Source of the DNA: Sycon ciliatum
Lineage: Eukaryota > Porifera > Calcarea > Leucosolenida > Sycettidae
Length of the DNA stretch: 64,000 bases
Assembly: GCF_964019385.1 (NCBI RefSeq)
Contig: NC_088649.1
Span: 19,038,615 to 19,102,614 of the forward strand
Direction: 5' to 3'
Position numbers and translations under genes: made by a program. This document shows positions 31,947 through 43,204 of the stretch, piece after piece. The notes beneath the pieces were generated by a model. It was not told the DNA's origin, ran no database searches, and was given only the letters and a program-made list of their open reading frames with translations. Position 1 is the stretch's first letter; the number at the start of each line of letters is the position of its first letter.

Positions 31947-32350
31947 CAGTTGGAATCCTGATAATTCGAACCTCAAAATGCCAGGAAAAAACTTCTAATT
32001 ATCCGGACATTCTAATTATCCAAACATGAACCCACAACACAAAAATGTATGTCAAAACGCTCAATGGTCACGCATAGTTGCGCTATGGACCTTAGACACA
32101 TATTTCACGGATACTGAGCTGACCGGCACAGCCTGCTCATGCAAACTGAACTGACCGGTACAATGTACAGTGAACTTCGAATTACACTTTGCTAACTTCG
32201 AATTATCAGCACAAATCCCACACATTTTCCATGTAAGTGGAATCTGTGGGACTTCTAATGAACCGGACATATCCAGTTCAAGGTTCGAATTATCAGAAAA
32301 GTTTATGTTGGAATCGTATCGATAGAAATCGGTCCTGGAAAAACTTCTAA
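31947..32350. mobile_element. Tigger/pogo-like MITE, copy 2, right end displaced
   Basis: Begins CAGTTGGAATCCTGATAATT and contains repeated TTCGAATTATC and CTTCTAATTA words. The right end is seen only in copy 3 (41459). Here the sequence is broken at TTAA (32351-32354) by the next element. Confidence 0.7.
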
Positions 32351-32354
32351 TTAA

Positions 32355-32945
32355 AGGGGAAGTTAAGGCAAAAATTAAAATTTCACCAGTTGTAACTTAG
32401 TCTTCAGGGTGCTGAGTCGAATGGTCGTGGTCTGAGGAAGCTGAGACGCTCCCTTCCTACTTGAATCCCAATCGAACTCGCGCACTTCCACCGAAACTGG
32501 GTGACTGCGCCCTACTAGATGGGGATTTGTATGCAAAATGTCACTAAAAGCGCCATTTCGTTCTTATAAAAGCACGGATGACCGCGATTGGCCCATATGT
32601 TGTAGTCTTTTGGACGCTGAGTCGACTGGTTTTGGTCCAAAAGGCTGCGATGCAGCGTTCCTTCTTTATTCCCAATCGAACATGGTTGAACAAGTGGTCA
32701 CGTGCTTCTGCGTACGCCAGTCACCTGGTCACCGTGCCTGCAGGGTACAACTTACTAGCCTGTTTGAACTTTTTTGGGTGCAGTCCTGTCACTCGAGTTG
32801 AATCTTGGTGTGAAAGTTGTCGCCTGCTGGCGTGGTGACCAGGTGATTTGGGCACCCAGGAGCACGTGACCGCTTGTTCAACCATGTTCGATTGGGAATA
32901 AAGGAGGAACGCTGCATCGCAGCCTTTTCGGACCAAAACCAATCA
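32355..32945. mobile_element. Partial AGGGGAA-type TTAA element with a terminal hairpin
   Basis: Starts AGGGGAAGTTAAGGC after TTAA (32351-32354); the matching empty TTAA is at 41408-41411. GGACGCTGAGTCGA and AAAAATTAAAA link it to the 8463-11105 element. Bases about 32620-32720 and 32835-32942 are inverted repeats (GGCTGCGATGCAGCGTTCC, ATTCCCAATCGAACATGG). No right terminus is found before long-unit copy 3 starts at 32946. Confidence 0.65.
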
Positions 32946-33615
32946 TAGCTTTAGTTATACCGAGAGGGCTGCGCTTGCGCAGGGTGTGGTTCTCTCAATG
33001 GCAGTGTTGCAATGTGGTGAAGAGAAAATATTCAAATTTGTTTATTTCTAGAAAGCATGGAACACTTTTTACGAGACATGTCCTGGGTGGTAGTGGACAC
33101 AGTTAACTGTCCTGCAGTGCATGGTTCAGAAAAATAGACGCCGTTAATGGTTCCCGCTATGGCCCTTGAAGTTTGGCTATCTTAGCGATGCAATTTAGTG
33201 ATATTTGGAGATGATGGCCATTGCTTTCCTGGATATAGACATGGCTCTATGTGGTGGTGATGTGAAGATTACTCAGGTGAGGTAATAATGGCATGGTGGT
33301 GGTTTGTTCTGAGCTCAATCGTGTACGATGTAACAGCTCTCGTTTTTGGACCCAATATTCAGTCGTATTTTGGGCCTATTTAGAGGTGGTCCCCAGTTCC
33401 AAGGTGTCCGTCAGTTATGCAACGAGTCCTTTTGCATGGTTGTTGTAGACCCCAAAGGAAACCTACTTGCAAAATTTGAGCGAAATCGGAGTTATGGCCA
33501 AGCCCAGCTTTTCTGGATTTCTCAGACATGCTCTCTTAAGCGCGTCCTCATTATTGCGATATTAAAATTGTTGCCTCCTTGCCGAATATCAGAAATTCTT
33601 ACCACTGTTTCTTAG

Positions 33616-36034
33616 TAGGGCTGAAACGATATGATCGTTAACCGTTTGCTAATCGCTAAGGAAATTATCGTTATATCGTTAGCTGTCACTAACGATATAA
33701 CAATACTACTGAACAATGTACATGTAGGTGCACGTGTGTGAGGTGCCAGAACGCGATTAATTAACAGTGCTGTGAGTGCTGCAGCACTGTGCTACTGTGT
33801 GTACGGGGTCCAAACCACGCTGTGCACTGGCATGGCACATGTCCACTATATATACTACTACATTGTACACTGGTGGTAGACAGTTACTGTAGAGTTTGTG
33901 CGTACACTGATCCAGCAAGCGCGCGTACTACATCATGTACACTACTACTAGCTCTGTCCAGCCGCGTTCGGCTATGACAGTTTGGACTGAAGTCAGTTAC
34001 AGCTGCTGATGCGTACCGGTGCTTGAACTTGAAAGTGGCTGTGGTGAACTGTTACTGTCGTTGTTTTTTGTCGGGAAGAAAGTCACAGTGTGTCCCAAGG
34101 TTGTATTTTCTGTCTTTGGGCAGGACAAGGTTACGCGAGGTAGCGGCAGAAGGGATGTCGGCAAAAGTTCCTAGAACAAAACGGTAGCCAGTACAGGCAT
34201 ATTTCGTAGAGGTTGGTGGATCGGTAAAGTGTAATTTGTGCAGTCAAACGCTCGTGCGAACAAGTGGCACAACGAACTTGTTCTAGCACTTGAAAACACA
34301 TCATAAGGAGTAGCATGCTCTTATTGCTGGAGGTAAAACACCAGAGGTGTCAGCAACTACCTCTTGCGGAACGAAGTCTGTCTCGTCGGTTTTTTTTTCA
34401 GCAAGCTCAGCCAGGACCTGAGATTCGAGCCGTGCTGGTGTGATCACAGAACACATCCTCGACTGGGTTTTTGGTTCACTGCGACCACTATCTGTCGTAG
34501 CCGACGTTGAGTTTGTCGAACTCCTGAAGTTGCTGGAGACCGAATACAAGATTCCGTCGCGGACGCATCTCGCCAAGCTACTCGACAAGCGGCATTCGCT
34601 CTGGAAGTCCGAGTTGAAGGCGTTGATTCGGTCCGACGGCATGGCGGGCGTTTCTTTGACAACTGATGGCTGGACGTCCACAGTGACGCAGTCATTCGTC
34701 ACGCACACTGTTCACTTCGTCAACGGCAAATGGACGTTGGTGAATGGTGTGCTTGAAACAGCAATATTCAGTGAAAGCCACACTGCGGAGAAGCTGGCTC
34801 TTCGTGCGCAATATGTGGTACGCAGATTCGGCATCAAGGTGGAGCAGCTAGTTGCCCTCAGCCATGATGAGGTCCGGAATATGGTGGCTGCGAGTCGTAT
34901 CCTGGCTGCAGAGAACGGGTGGGAGAGTAACGTCTGCATTGGTTACCGCCTTCAGGCTGCAATTCGGTATGCCCTTGACTTGGATGTCGTAGCGAAATTG
35001 CTGTCCCGGTGAAGAAAGCTTGTTGGGCATTTCAAGCACTCCTGTCTGGCTGCGGAAGCGCTGGAAAGCAAGCAGCGCCAGCTGAATGCTGATGCACAGC
35101 CACTGAAGGTAATCCAGGACATGCTGTAGTGTCTGCTGCACTTGACCCGCGTTTCCGGTGCCTCCAGTTTCTGGATGACGATAAAGCATCTGCAGCAAAA
35201 GATCACGTGAAGTCATTGCTTGCAGAGAGTGCGGCCGTGACCAGCGCAAGTGAGCCACCTCGCAAGAAGGCATGCACGCCGTCTCGTGAACTGTCTCGCC
35301 TGTTTGGTCGCAGTCAACCAAGCAAAGACGTCCCATCCACCACCAATGATGATGCTGAAACTCAGCTCAGAGACAGGGAAGTGTAGTTGTTCTTCGTGGA
35401 AGATGATCTGGATGTAGATGACAGGCCCCTGGAGTGGTGGAGAAAGAATAAGCACCGCTTTCCTGGTGTCTCCACTCTCGCCAGGAGATACCTCTCTGTG
35501 CCCACGACGTCAGTGCCATCTGAGAGAATCTTCTCTGCTGCTGGTTGGCTGGTGACCAATCTCCGCAATGGCTTGTCCCCTGCTCACATCGACGCGTCCA
35601 TCTTCCTGTCCATCAACAGCGTATTGCCTGGGGCTCGCTACCAGAATACTAGCTCAGGATCGAATTCATTGAGCTTGGCCGAGGAGCTGGAGGAAGAGGA
35701 ACTGAGTCTTCCGGAGTTGCCATCACTGTCTGCAGAGTGACGATGACGAGTACGATAAGTTCTCAGGACAAGAGTCAGAAATCAGAATGCACTGTTTGGT
35801 TATCCTGACTTATCCATGAATTCAATATGGTTATATTGTTTAAGTAAACAGCTTCCTCTGAGACAAAAATGCGATAATACTCATAAAAAGAAGGCTTGAA
35901 AGTATGCTTGTCAAGACAAAAACTTTCAAGATGTTTGTAACAAGCCTGAAGTGTGTCCTTTTTATGAGTGTCATATCGTTTGTTAAGCTATACGTGTTAT
36001 CGTAAAGCAGCTTTTGAATATCCTTTCAGCCCTA
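33616..36034 (+). mobile_element. hAT transposon, copy 3 (2419 bp)
   Basis: TAGGGCTGAAACGAT at the start, TAGGGCTGAAAGGAT (inverted) at the end; flanks TTTCTTAG and TTTCTCAG as in the other copies. This identity of flanks shows that the three hAT copies were multiplied with their surroundings and not by transposition. Confidence 0.9.
34155..35740 (+). pseudogene. hAT transposase, copy 3, broken
   Basis: BED finger region retained, with a TAG ten codons after the ATG but a sense codon where copy 2 has TGA. The 190-codon core (34440-35012) keeps TTDGWTS, ALSHDEVRNMVAA and CIGYRLQAAIRYALDL. The C-terminal part has a TAG at about 35384 shared with copy 1, then the dimerisation motif VPSERIFSAAGWLV. 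The same 150-residue internal deletion is present. Confidence 0.9.
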
Positions 36035-36094
36035 TTTCTCAGTATTCCTTTCTAGGAACATACAGTATTATTATATTCCCTAAATCTAGTTTAA

Positions 36095-36776
36095 CCCTTT
36101 GAAGCCCGCTGGGTTTTCTGATTTCCCGGGCACTCGCACAGCGCTGCACGCAACCACGGATGGTCGATTTCAAAATTTCATAATTTACTCACCAGCAATT
36201 AGCCCTTTCCCAAAGGTGCTCGCCTTTTTCCCCCTTTTTGGCCTTTTTGGAAAAGCCCGTTTCTTTCGCCCTTTATTGCGTTTTTATGTGAATATCGCCC
36301 TTTTTGAGCTTTTTTCGGTGATAAAGTGCTAAAATCTGTTTGCTCATGCGTGCAATCACAGTTTCCGAGTGCTCGATGGGCGCCCCGGGCCTTGGTACGC
36401 CGCTTTTTTTTTGGGGGGGGGCAACAAGTTGGTGAAGCTTGTACCCGGTGTACAATGCTGTAAAAGGTGGGTTTTTTGAACTTTACTTCCTGTTTTGCCC
36501 TTCGTGGACCCATAAATGGAAGAGTGCGTATTCATTTCTCAGCTTGGGTTCATATCTGAACATGTATCATGGCTATGCTTCACTGAAAAAAGAGCACTTT
36601 TTGCCTGTTTTCACTGAAAAAAGAGTACTTTTTAAGCATATTTTGAGGGACGCGAAAAGCTCTAAGTGCGAATTAAAAAAGCACCTTTGGGAAAGGGCTA
36701 CCAGCAATGGAGTTTCATTATCTGGAGCTCCCTGAAAAGCTTGTGATCGTCTCCATCCAAAGATAAAGACTAGACA
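36095..36776. mobile_element. piggyBac-like element, left part only (copy 3)
   Basis: TTAA (36091-36094) then CCCTTTGAAGCCCGCTGGG; ends at the same CTAGACA junction as copy 1. Confidence 0.75.
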
Positions 36777-36972
36777 TCTTCAAATGCAGAGAATTTGAAT
36801 ACTAATCACACGTGACGTCATCAAAACCATCAAAAGAGGAGACAAACTTGGCCCTCCCTGGCTTTATATATCGACTTTTTGGGTTTAGTTTTCGCAAATC
36901 CCCATTCCTTGGGGGCCAAATAAGGCCCCCATGAAGAGAACGCTACACCGAAAACATTCCCGGAGTGCTCCA
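36777..36972. mobile_element. One end of a Kolobok-like TTAA element (copy 3)
   Basis: Equivalent to 14949-15146, ending GGAGTGCTCCA before TTAA (36973-36976). Confidence 0.75.
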
Positions 36973-37080
36973 TTAAATATTTGGTAGACAATTGAACTGG
37001 ATTAATTCAAGCAGGCCACTGAAAAGTTTCCAAAATGGAAGAAACCCTATGATAAAGGCAGTGTGTATACTGTGTAGTAC

Positions 37081-37326
37081 CTGAGTCAAAACTGCATTGC
37101 TCTCCTCCATTGCTGCGATCATCTCATTTTTCAAGTCAAGTACAGACTGTGTTGAATCTTGACGAACGGCATCAAGTTCACCTTTAGTTGCAACAGACTT
37201 CAACTGCTCTTCATGCTGTGGTGAAAAGAAGCAATTCACATTATGGGCCACAATCAGCTCCTCCAGAAAACAGTTTGCTGGGACCTTACATGACCTCTTT
37301 AAGGTGGTACAGGGCACCAAAGTAGT
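37081..37326 (-). CDS. Conserved 246-bp exon-like ORF, copy 3
   Basis: Same splice-like borders, length and phase as copies 1 and 2, no stops; differs by a few residues (for example QHEEQLKSV). Confidence 0.5.
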
Positions 37327-37448
37327 CTAACAGTCACCAAAGCACCGTTTTTAAAATATATACTTTGAAATAGAAAATGACAGTTTTCGCACAGTCTGAC
37401 ACACAGACAAACTTAGTGGCTTTTGTGGAGGAGCACAATACGAAGGAA

Positions 37449-37900
37449 CTAAAGTTGATGACACAGACTTGAGCATGTCAACGACATCAGTTCCAAGTCA
37501 TGGACCAAGTTCTTCCTGGAAAGCACCATGATCCACTCGGTGGCGTTGCACTTGCATACTCTTTCGATTCTGGCAGTGACATCTTTGGTTGTCACCTGCG
37601 CTTCCGAGGGTGTGTCAGACGACGACTGTTGAGAGCTGAACGGCACATAACGTCGTAAAGCAGTTCGTGCTCTAATGTACTCGCCCGCAACTTGTGCCTC
37701 TTAGCCTACTGTGGACGACGGGGGAGATTCAGCTTCGCTGTCGACATCAATATCTCTGAGATCCCCAAAATTTGTCATCATCGCTCTGCAGACCCGCCGC
37801 CACGGACTTGCTGACACCTGACCAAACCGGCGCCATGCACAGCAATGATCTGGCCCTGCGAGCAGCCATAGTATCACTAGATGCAGACATTGACTTGTAT
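37449..37900 (-). CDS. Possible decayed ORF, copy 3 (unknown)
   Basis: Equivalent of 18221-18660 and 25829-26290, with SSQQSSSDTPSEAQVTTKDV and CKCNATEWIMVLSRKN. Closer to copy 2 in the interval that copy 1 has lost. Confidence 0.3.
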
Positions 37901-38654
37901 TTGCGAGTGGGCTAATTCAACTATTTTTTAGACCGCCAAACAAGTAGTTGAACAATATTTTAAAAGATGGTCGCCGTCCACCGCTCGTCCCGGTTCATGA
38001 CTGAAGCGCAGCGTGAACACACTCGACAAAATATTTTGTCATTCCGTCGTTTCTCAACTTTTTTTCAAAACGCAAAGACATGTTTAGCCGATCGCGGCCC
38101 AAATGCATACACACGCACGTGCACACAAACACGCACAGAGACACACACACACAAACACACACAAACACACACACACTAACACAACTAACTACAAATACTG
38201 CACCCAAACCCAGGCTTTTACAACTCCTTTCTCCACCTCTCTCCTCTTACCTCCTTTCTCTCTCATCTGCTTCTTTTGTCCCATTCTTCCCTCTTTCTCT
38301 CTATCCCCGTATCTCCTTTCTCTCTCACTTGCTTCTTTGGTCCCATTCTTTCCTCTTTCTTTCTATCCCCTTATCTCCTTTGCCCGCCGTCTCAGTGGCT
38401 CAGGTAGAATTATGACACTTTTCTGGTGCCGCAGTACTTCAAGATCAGCGCTGCAACTCGCCATCGTGATAATGCGGCTTACGTCATGTTACCAAGGAAA
38501 ACATGGCGTTTGGCCGTGTTCACCGCACTCGAGCGCTCAGCTTTTTTTCAAAACATTGTTTTGAAAAATACTTCCAGTCTCTTGCAGCACTTGGATTGGA
38601 GGCCAGTCACATCGAGTATGTTTATCATGGCCATTGTCTTGTGTCGTTTTGAGT

Positions 38655-39035
38655 TCAAATAGCTTTCTCTGATGAAGGATTCAAAATATCATGACATTCT
38701 CTTTTATCGTGGGCATGAAGCTCCCCACTCGCAGTGGGGATGACAACGGACGGAATAAATGTGTTGAGTCGCGAGCAGGAGTTCTGCTGACAAACGTGAT
38801 TAGCTCGGCGCGACTTGAGGCACGTGAGGACTCCAGTTCTAGTCGGGCAATACCCCATGGACACATCTAGCTCGAAGTGCAGAGTCGATTGAGCAAAAAT
38901 TACCAAGATCACAAAAAAGGCTTGTTTGCTTCCACAAAATGTTTTAGTAGCCGAGTCCATGCACTGAAAACTGCATTTGTTTTGTTTCTGTACATACGTG
39001 TAAAGACAGTACATCAGTACATAGTGCACTTGCAT
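38655..39035 (-). CDS. Cys-containing ORF, copy 3 (unknown)
   Basis: Counterpart of 27028-27408, fully open over 126 codons, with changes such as VSMGYCPTRTGVLTC and SCSRLN. Confidence 0.35.
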   Translation of the reverse strand: MQVHYVLMYCLYTYVQKQNKCSFQCMDSATKTFCGSKQAFFVILVIFAQSTLHFELDVSMGYCPTRTGVLTCLKSRRANHVCQQNSCSRLNTFIPSVVIPTASGELHAHDKRECHDILNPSSEKAI

Positions 39036-39593
39036 TGCAAGTCACAACGACACGGGCACAGACAAAAGATTTCAAACAGCAGGGCGTCACCGGACCCCTT
39101 CACAGGGGGGTGCACAGGAATTTGTACTCCTGGTTGTAGGGATCACGTCTTGAAAGGATTTGTGATTTTGATGTTGTTATTTTCTTGTCTTTCTCTGTGA
39201 TTTGTCATTTATCTTTCTTTTTCTTTTCTTTTTTGTCTTGTTCAACTTCTGCCCATGGCGTCCTTCTTGGCAGCGAGCACCTTCTCATAACAGTTGTCAT
39301 GGTGATGACTATGTTACAGCTGACGAGCTGAGTGAAGTGCCATGGGCAGAAGTTGAAAAAAGGCAAAAAAGAAAAGAACAAAAGAAAAAAGAAAGATATA
39401 TGACAAATCACAGAGAAAGACAAGAAAATAAGTAAATAACAACGCGACGTGAGAAAAACAGGAAACAATTTGCACAGGAATTTTGCCCGGTGATGATAGC
39501 ATGGCATCAATAACAAACTCGAAAGCATAATTACATTAATATTAATAGCATTGCAGCATACAATAATAATGTGTGGACCATTTAAGGGTCCGG

Positions 39594-39786
39594 CGGATTC
39601 TGCCGGCAGAAAAATTGGCAGAACTCGGTATTTTTTCTGGTAAGGTTCATGCATGTTTGGTATGTGGATAAAAAAATGGAGCAGAATTCGAGGAATTGCC
39701 CGCCATAAGGTTTGTATGGTTCTGCCGATTTCACTGCTTTTCGAGCAGAATCTGCCACCTTTTCGAGCAGAATCCGCCGGTCCCTA
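39594..39786. mobile_element. hAT-type MITE, copy 3 (193 bp), complete with target duplication
   Basis: AAGGGTCCGGCGG and GGTCCCTA ends between GACCATTT (39586-39593) and GACCATTT (39787-39794). Confidence 0.9.
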
Positions 39787-40058
39787 GACCATTTGGAATT
39801 CTCCAAATCAAAATCCTCAGCAGCGGCAATGTCGTTGTCAACCTGGACAACCGGTTCCTCTTCAACCTGGACAACAGGTTTCGCTTCAACAGGACTGCGT
39901 GCCGGTTCTTCGTCAAGTCCCTAATCGTCCGATTCCCCTGGCCCAGCTGCAACAGGAAGGGCTTCGTCGCCTTGCCTCACTTCAGGGTTCGCATTCCTCC
40001 GAAAAAGTTCGCTGATAGTGAGCTGGCCAGACGCTTTCCTTTTTCGAGAAGATGGCAT
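39787..40058 (-). pseudogene. hAT/ZMYM-like N-terminal ORF, copy 3, with a stop
   Basis: MPSSRKRKASGQLTISELFR from 40058, acidic middle, one TAG near 39923 where copy 2 has a Glu/Asn-type codon. Otherwise as 30729-31000. Confidence 0.4.
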
Positions 40059-41004
40059 TTTGAGAGGAAACAACTCCAAAGACTCTTCAAGTGTGGTGAC
40101 CTGACTAACTTACTTGCGACCACACTGAATTATTTATTTCTTCTGTTTCAAACAAACACCTAGCACGCCGCGTGCATGCAGTTTATTAGTAGATTATACC
40201 AGCACTACACTTTTCATAACCAGGAGTTCACAAAAAAACAGGGTCAAATTTTTTAGGGGGGTGCACGTGCCCCGTGCCCCTCACGGGTGACGCCCCTGCA
40301 AACAGTGATGCGTACACACTCACAGTTGTGACCAGCGTGACCGCGCGTGGGAGTCAAGTGCCCTACTCAAGTGCATGCATGCTTGGCTCGCGTGCATGCT
40401 CGGTAGATCTGCAGCTAGTGTGATGCACTGCATGTACAGTGCAGCATGCATTCAAGTAGTTTCACGGTCATTTTTGTATAGAAGACAATGTCGGCTATTT
40501 TGAAACAGCAATGACAGCTTCATCCACAAACGCTGGGCGTGGGGAATGTCTTTGGCGAATGAGAGCTGTTGCATTGGCTAGCTGTACATCCCAGCAAGTG
40601 GGAATGTGCTGGATATCGATACTAAACACCCGTTCATCGTGGTGGTGAGTCTGAGCAGACCCCGAGGTACGACAGCTTTGTATGTTAAATGTGTACAGTG
40701 CGTATGGTGAAACAAGTCAACACTGGTTTCCAGCGAAATGTTGTTATCTATGTACAATATCCACCAATATACTTTATCTAGGGCCCAAAGGCTATCCAAT
40801 TCACAAGGATTGGTGGCCTCACTATTTTTCGTTATCTCCGTGTTTTGGGTTGAAATCTGAACATAAAAAGTAGCACTGATGACGTCATTCTGATCATAAT
40901 TGAAATTTAATACATGTATAGGAAATATATGACGACTAACCCAATGTATCGACACAGAAAATTTGGTTGAAAAATATTAATGTTTGCCAAAGTTATTACC
41001 AACA

Positions 41005-41459
41005 CAGTTGGAATCCTGATAATTCGAACCTCAAAATGCCAGGAAAAAACTTCTAATTATCCGGACATTCTATTTATCTAAACATGAACCCACAACACAA
41101 AATGTATGTCAAAACGCTCAATGGTCACGCATAGTTGCGCTATGGACCTTAGACACATATTTCACGGATACTGAGCTGACCGGCACAGCCTGCTCATGCA
41201 AACTGAACTGACCAGTACAGTGTACAGTGAACTTCGAATTACACTTTGCTAACTTCCAATTATCAGCACAAATCCCACACATTTTCCATGTAAGTGGAAT
41301 CTGTGGGACTTCTAATGAACCGGACATATCCAGTTCAAGGTTCGAATTATCAGAAAAGTTTATGTTGGAATCGTATTGATAGAAATCGGTCCTGGAAAAA
41401 CTTCTAATTAAGCGGTATGTTCGAATTAAGCCATATTCGAATTATCAGGATTCCACCTG
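41005..41459. mobile_element. Tigger/pogo-like MITE, copy 3 (455 bp)
   Basis: CAGTTGGAATCCTGATAATT at the left and AATTATCAGGATTCCACCTG at the right are inverted termini. TA follows the right end; the left has CA, perhaps a mutated TA duplication. Internal sequence is a patchwork of TTCGAATTATC-like words. No ORF. Confidence 0.75.
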
Positions 41460-43190
41460 TACAAGTTTTGTACACACATGATCACCTTATTATACCTGAG
41501 TAAGAGCCCCTCTTGGATAGCCATGCTGGGACCCACAGTTATTTGGGAACTTGTGGCCTGGCACGAGGGAAGAATGGACTCTGCAAAAGGGATATTCGTG
41601 CTTTGACCCCTTAGGTGGTGGGTCTGATTTTCTTACCGCCGACCACTTTAGCAGTTGCCTCTGTGTCTTGATCCTTGGGGGTGGTGGCGTTCCTATGGAT
41701 ATGGAAAACTTGGCATCCAGCCGAGTCTCACATGAACCGTGTTTTTGGAACAGTACCACCTAAACATTTTTTTACTTGGCAGTGCTGCGTAAGCCAGGCG
41801 TGAATTACACCCAGAAGTACGGCACTACAATCTCTCTATTTCAACCCGGGTCAAGCGCCGTGCGTCGTGTACACAATCCAGTCAATCTGTGTTCGTTGTG
41901 GGTTGAAATCTGCCTGGGTCGAAATTAACCCGGGTTTAAAACTCTCAGGTCAACGCAGCTATAGAAACCCCCATGTTCTGAGTGAGTACTGGAGTGTTCC
42001 ATTCCAGTACCCTGCTTACTTTCTCCTTTACTTGGTCTCCCTCTCCTGCCCCCTCCCCTTGTTCCCTTGCCCCCCCCCCCCCTTGCACCCATTGCCCCCT
42101 TGCTCCCCTTGCCCCCCCCCCTTGCTCCCTTTGCCCTCACCTTGCCGCCTTGCTCCCCCTGCACCCATTGCCTCTTGCCCCCTTGCCCTACCTTGCCCCC
42201 TCCCCATATGCCTTCCTCGCCCCATCTGTATCTGTATCTGGAAGGACCCCCTTTCTTCTCTTCCCCGCTATGTCAGCGTCGCTTCTCCCAATTACCCAAC
42301 TTTAAGAACATCAAGTGTGGTACTGCTCCAATGTGGCAAGTTGCAGTGAGTTGCAGTGAAAGACATCCTCGAGTTAAACAGTGTCATTTCTGCCCACTGT
42401 ACCCACCAGTTTCTGAACAGATCTGCTAAGTCTGGTACTCTCCGTGCGAACTACAGTCACGTCCTTCTTGCAAGCAGCTTGGCTTTTCTGTAGGTCAAGA
42501 AATAGAATAGGAATGCAAGAAACAAATTGACAATTACTATGAAACTCAACTGCTGAGTAAATCATTAATAATTAAAGATATCAAAATCGAACATTTCGAC
42601 GTCACCATGATACTGCTGTATAATCTTGTGAGAGAAAAGAACAGACAGTACATGGCAATAAATCAATGGATGTGGTCGAATGTCGCTGGTCATAAAACAA
42701 ATCTGAACTTTGATAAATCTTCAGGAAAAGAATACTTCTATGAATGCCGAGAGTAAACTACGTCTCTTCACCGGATGTAGACGAGTAGCTTACACCTTGT
42801 GACAAGTTCATCACAAAGTGACAGAAGGGGTGTTTGCAGGTTTACAACAGTGTCCACCTTTCCTGATGTTTAGTAGGACTGTCTGTGTACAACTTCAGCA
42901 TGCACGCATGACACACATCACTGGAGGAAATGACAGCTATGCTGCAGCAGATGCCATGGCAAATTGTGCTGGAATAGCACAATTCAACAGCTAGAAAGTC
43001 TGAAGAACTGACCATCACCACTCAGTCTGGTCTACACCTCAAAGCCATTCAATATGGGGTGTTTTCAGGGCAGTGAATCCCTTCTTGTTGGTCTTCATTT
43101 CCACACTGCACATCAAACTACATACTAAGGAATGCACTGGTTGTTGCTAATCACCCAGGAGAGAATGAAAGGAACGTTAAAGAGAGACTA
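41460..43190. other. Non-coding, with a C-rich tract
   Basis: 41551-41763 has an open frame on both strands without a recognisable domain. 42045-42200 is a CCTTGCCCCC-type irregular C-rich repeat. 42430-43190 shows no repeat or gene. Words AACCCGGG recur near 41845 and 41930. Confidence 0.45.
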
Positions 43191-43204
43191 AGAAAGAAAA
43201 GATA

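Larger units (their letters stand above)
20092..32350 (+). repeat. Long tandem unit, copy 2
   Basis: Collinear with copies 1 and 3. Unlike copy 1 it continues past 26957 through a segment shared only with copy 3 (26958-28010 = 38584-39595; 30524-32350 = 39592-41411). It has a full piggyBac-like element and a full Kolobok-like element where copies 1 and 3 have a deletion, and a private 2.5-kb composite insertion. A deletion of about 50 bp (near 20541) removes sequence present in both other copies. Confidence 0.9.
32946..41459 (+). repeat. Long tandem unit, copy 3
   Basis: The least interrupted copy: left flank, hAT element, truncated piggyBac-like and Kolobok-like pieces, 246-bp exon-like ORF, CA and pyrimidine tracts, Cys ORF, foldback 3, hAT-type MITE, acidic ORF and Tigger-like MITE. 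It supplies the empty site for four insertions in copies 1 and 2 and for the composite. Confidence 0.9.

Noticed and set aside
7870-41459. A single giant virus-like or LTR element
   Set aside because: No long terminal repeats bounding the unit, no integrase, capsid or polymerase typical of such elements; the units are tandem and filled with plain DNA transposons.
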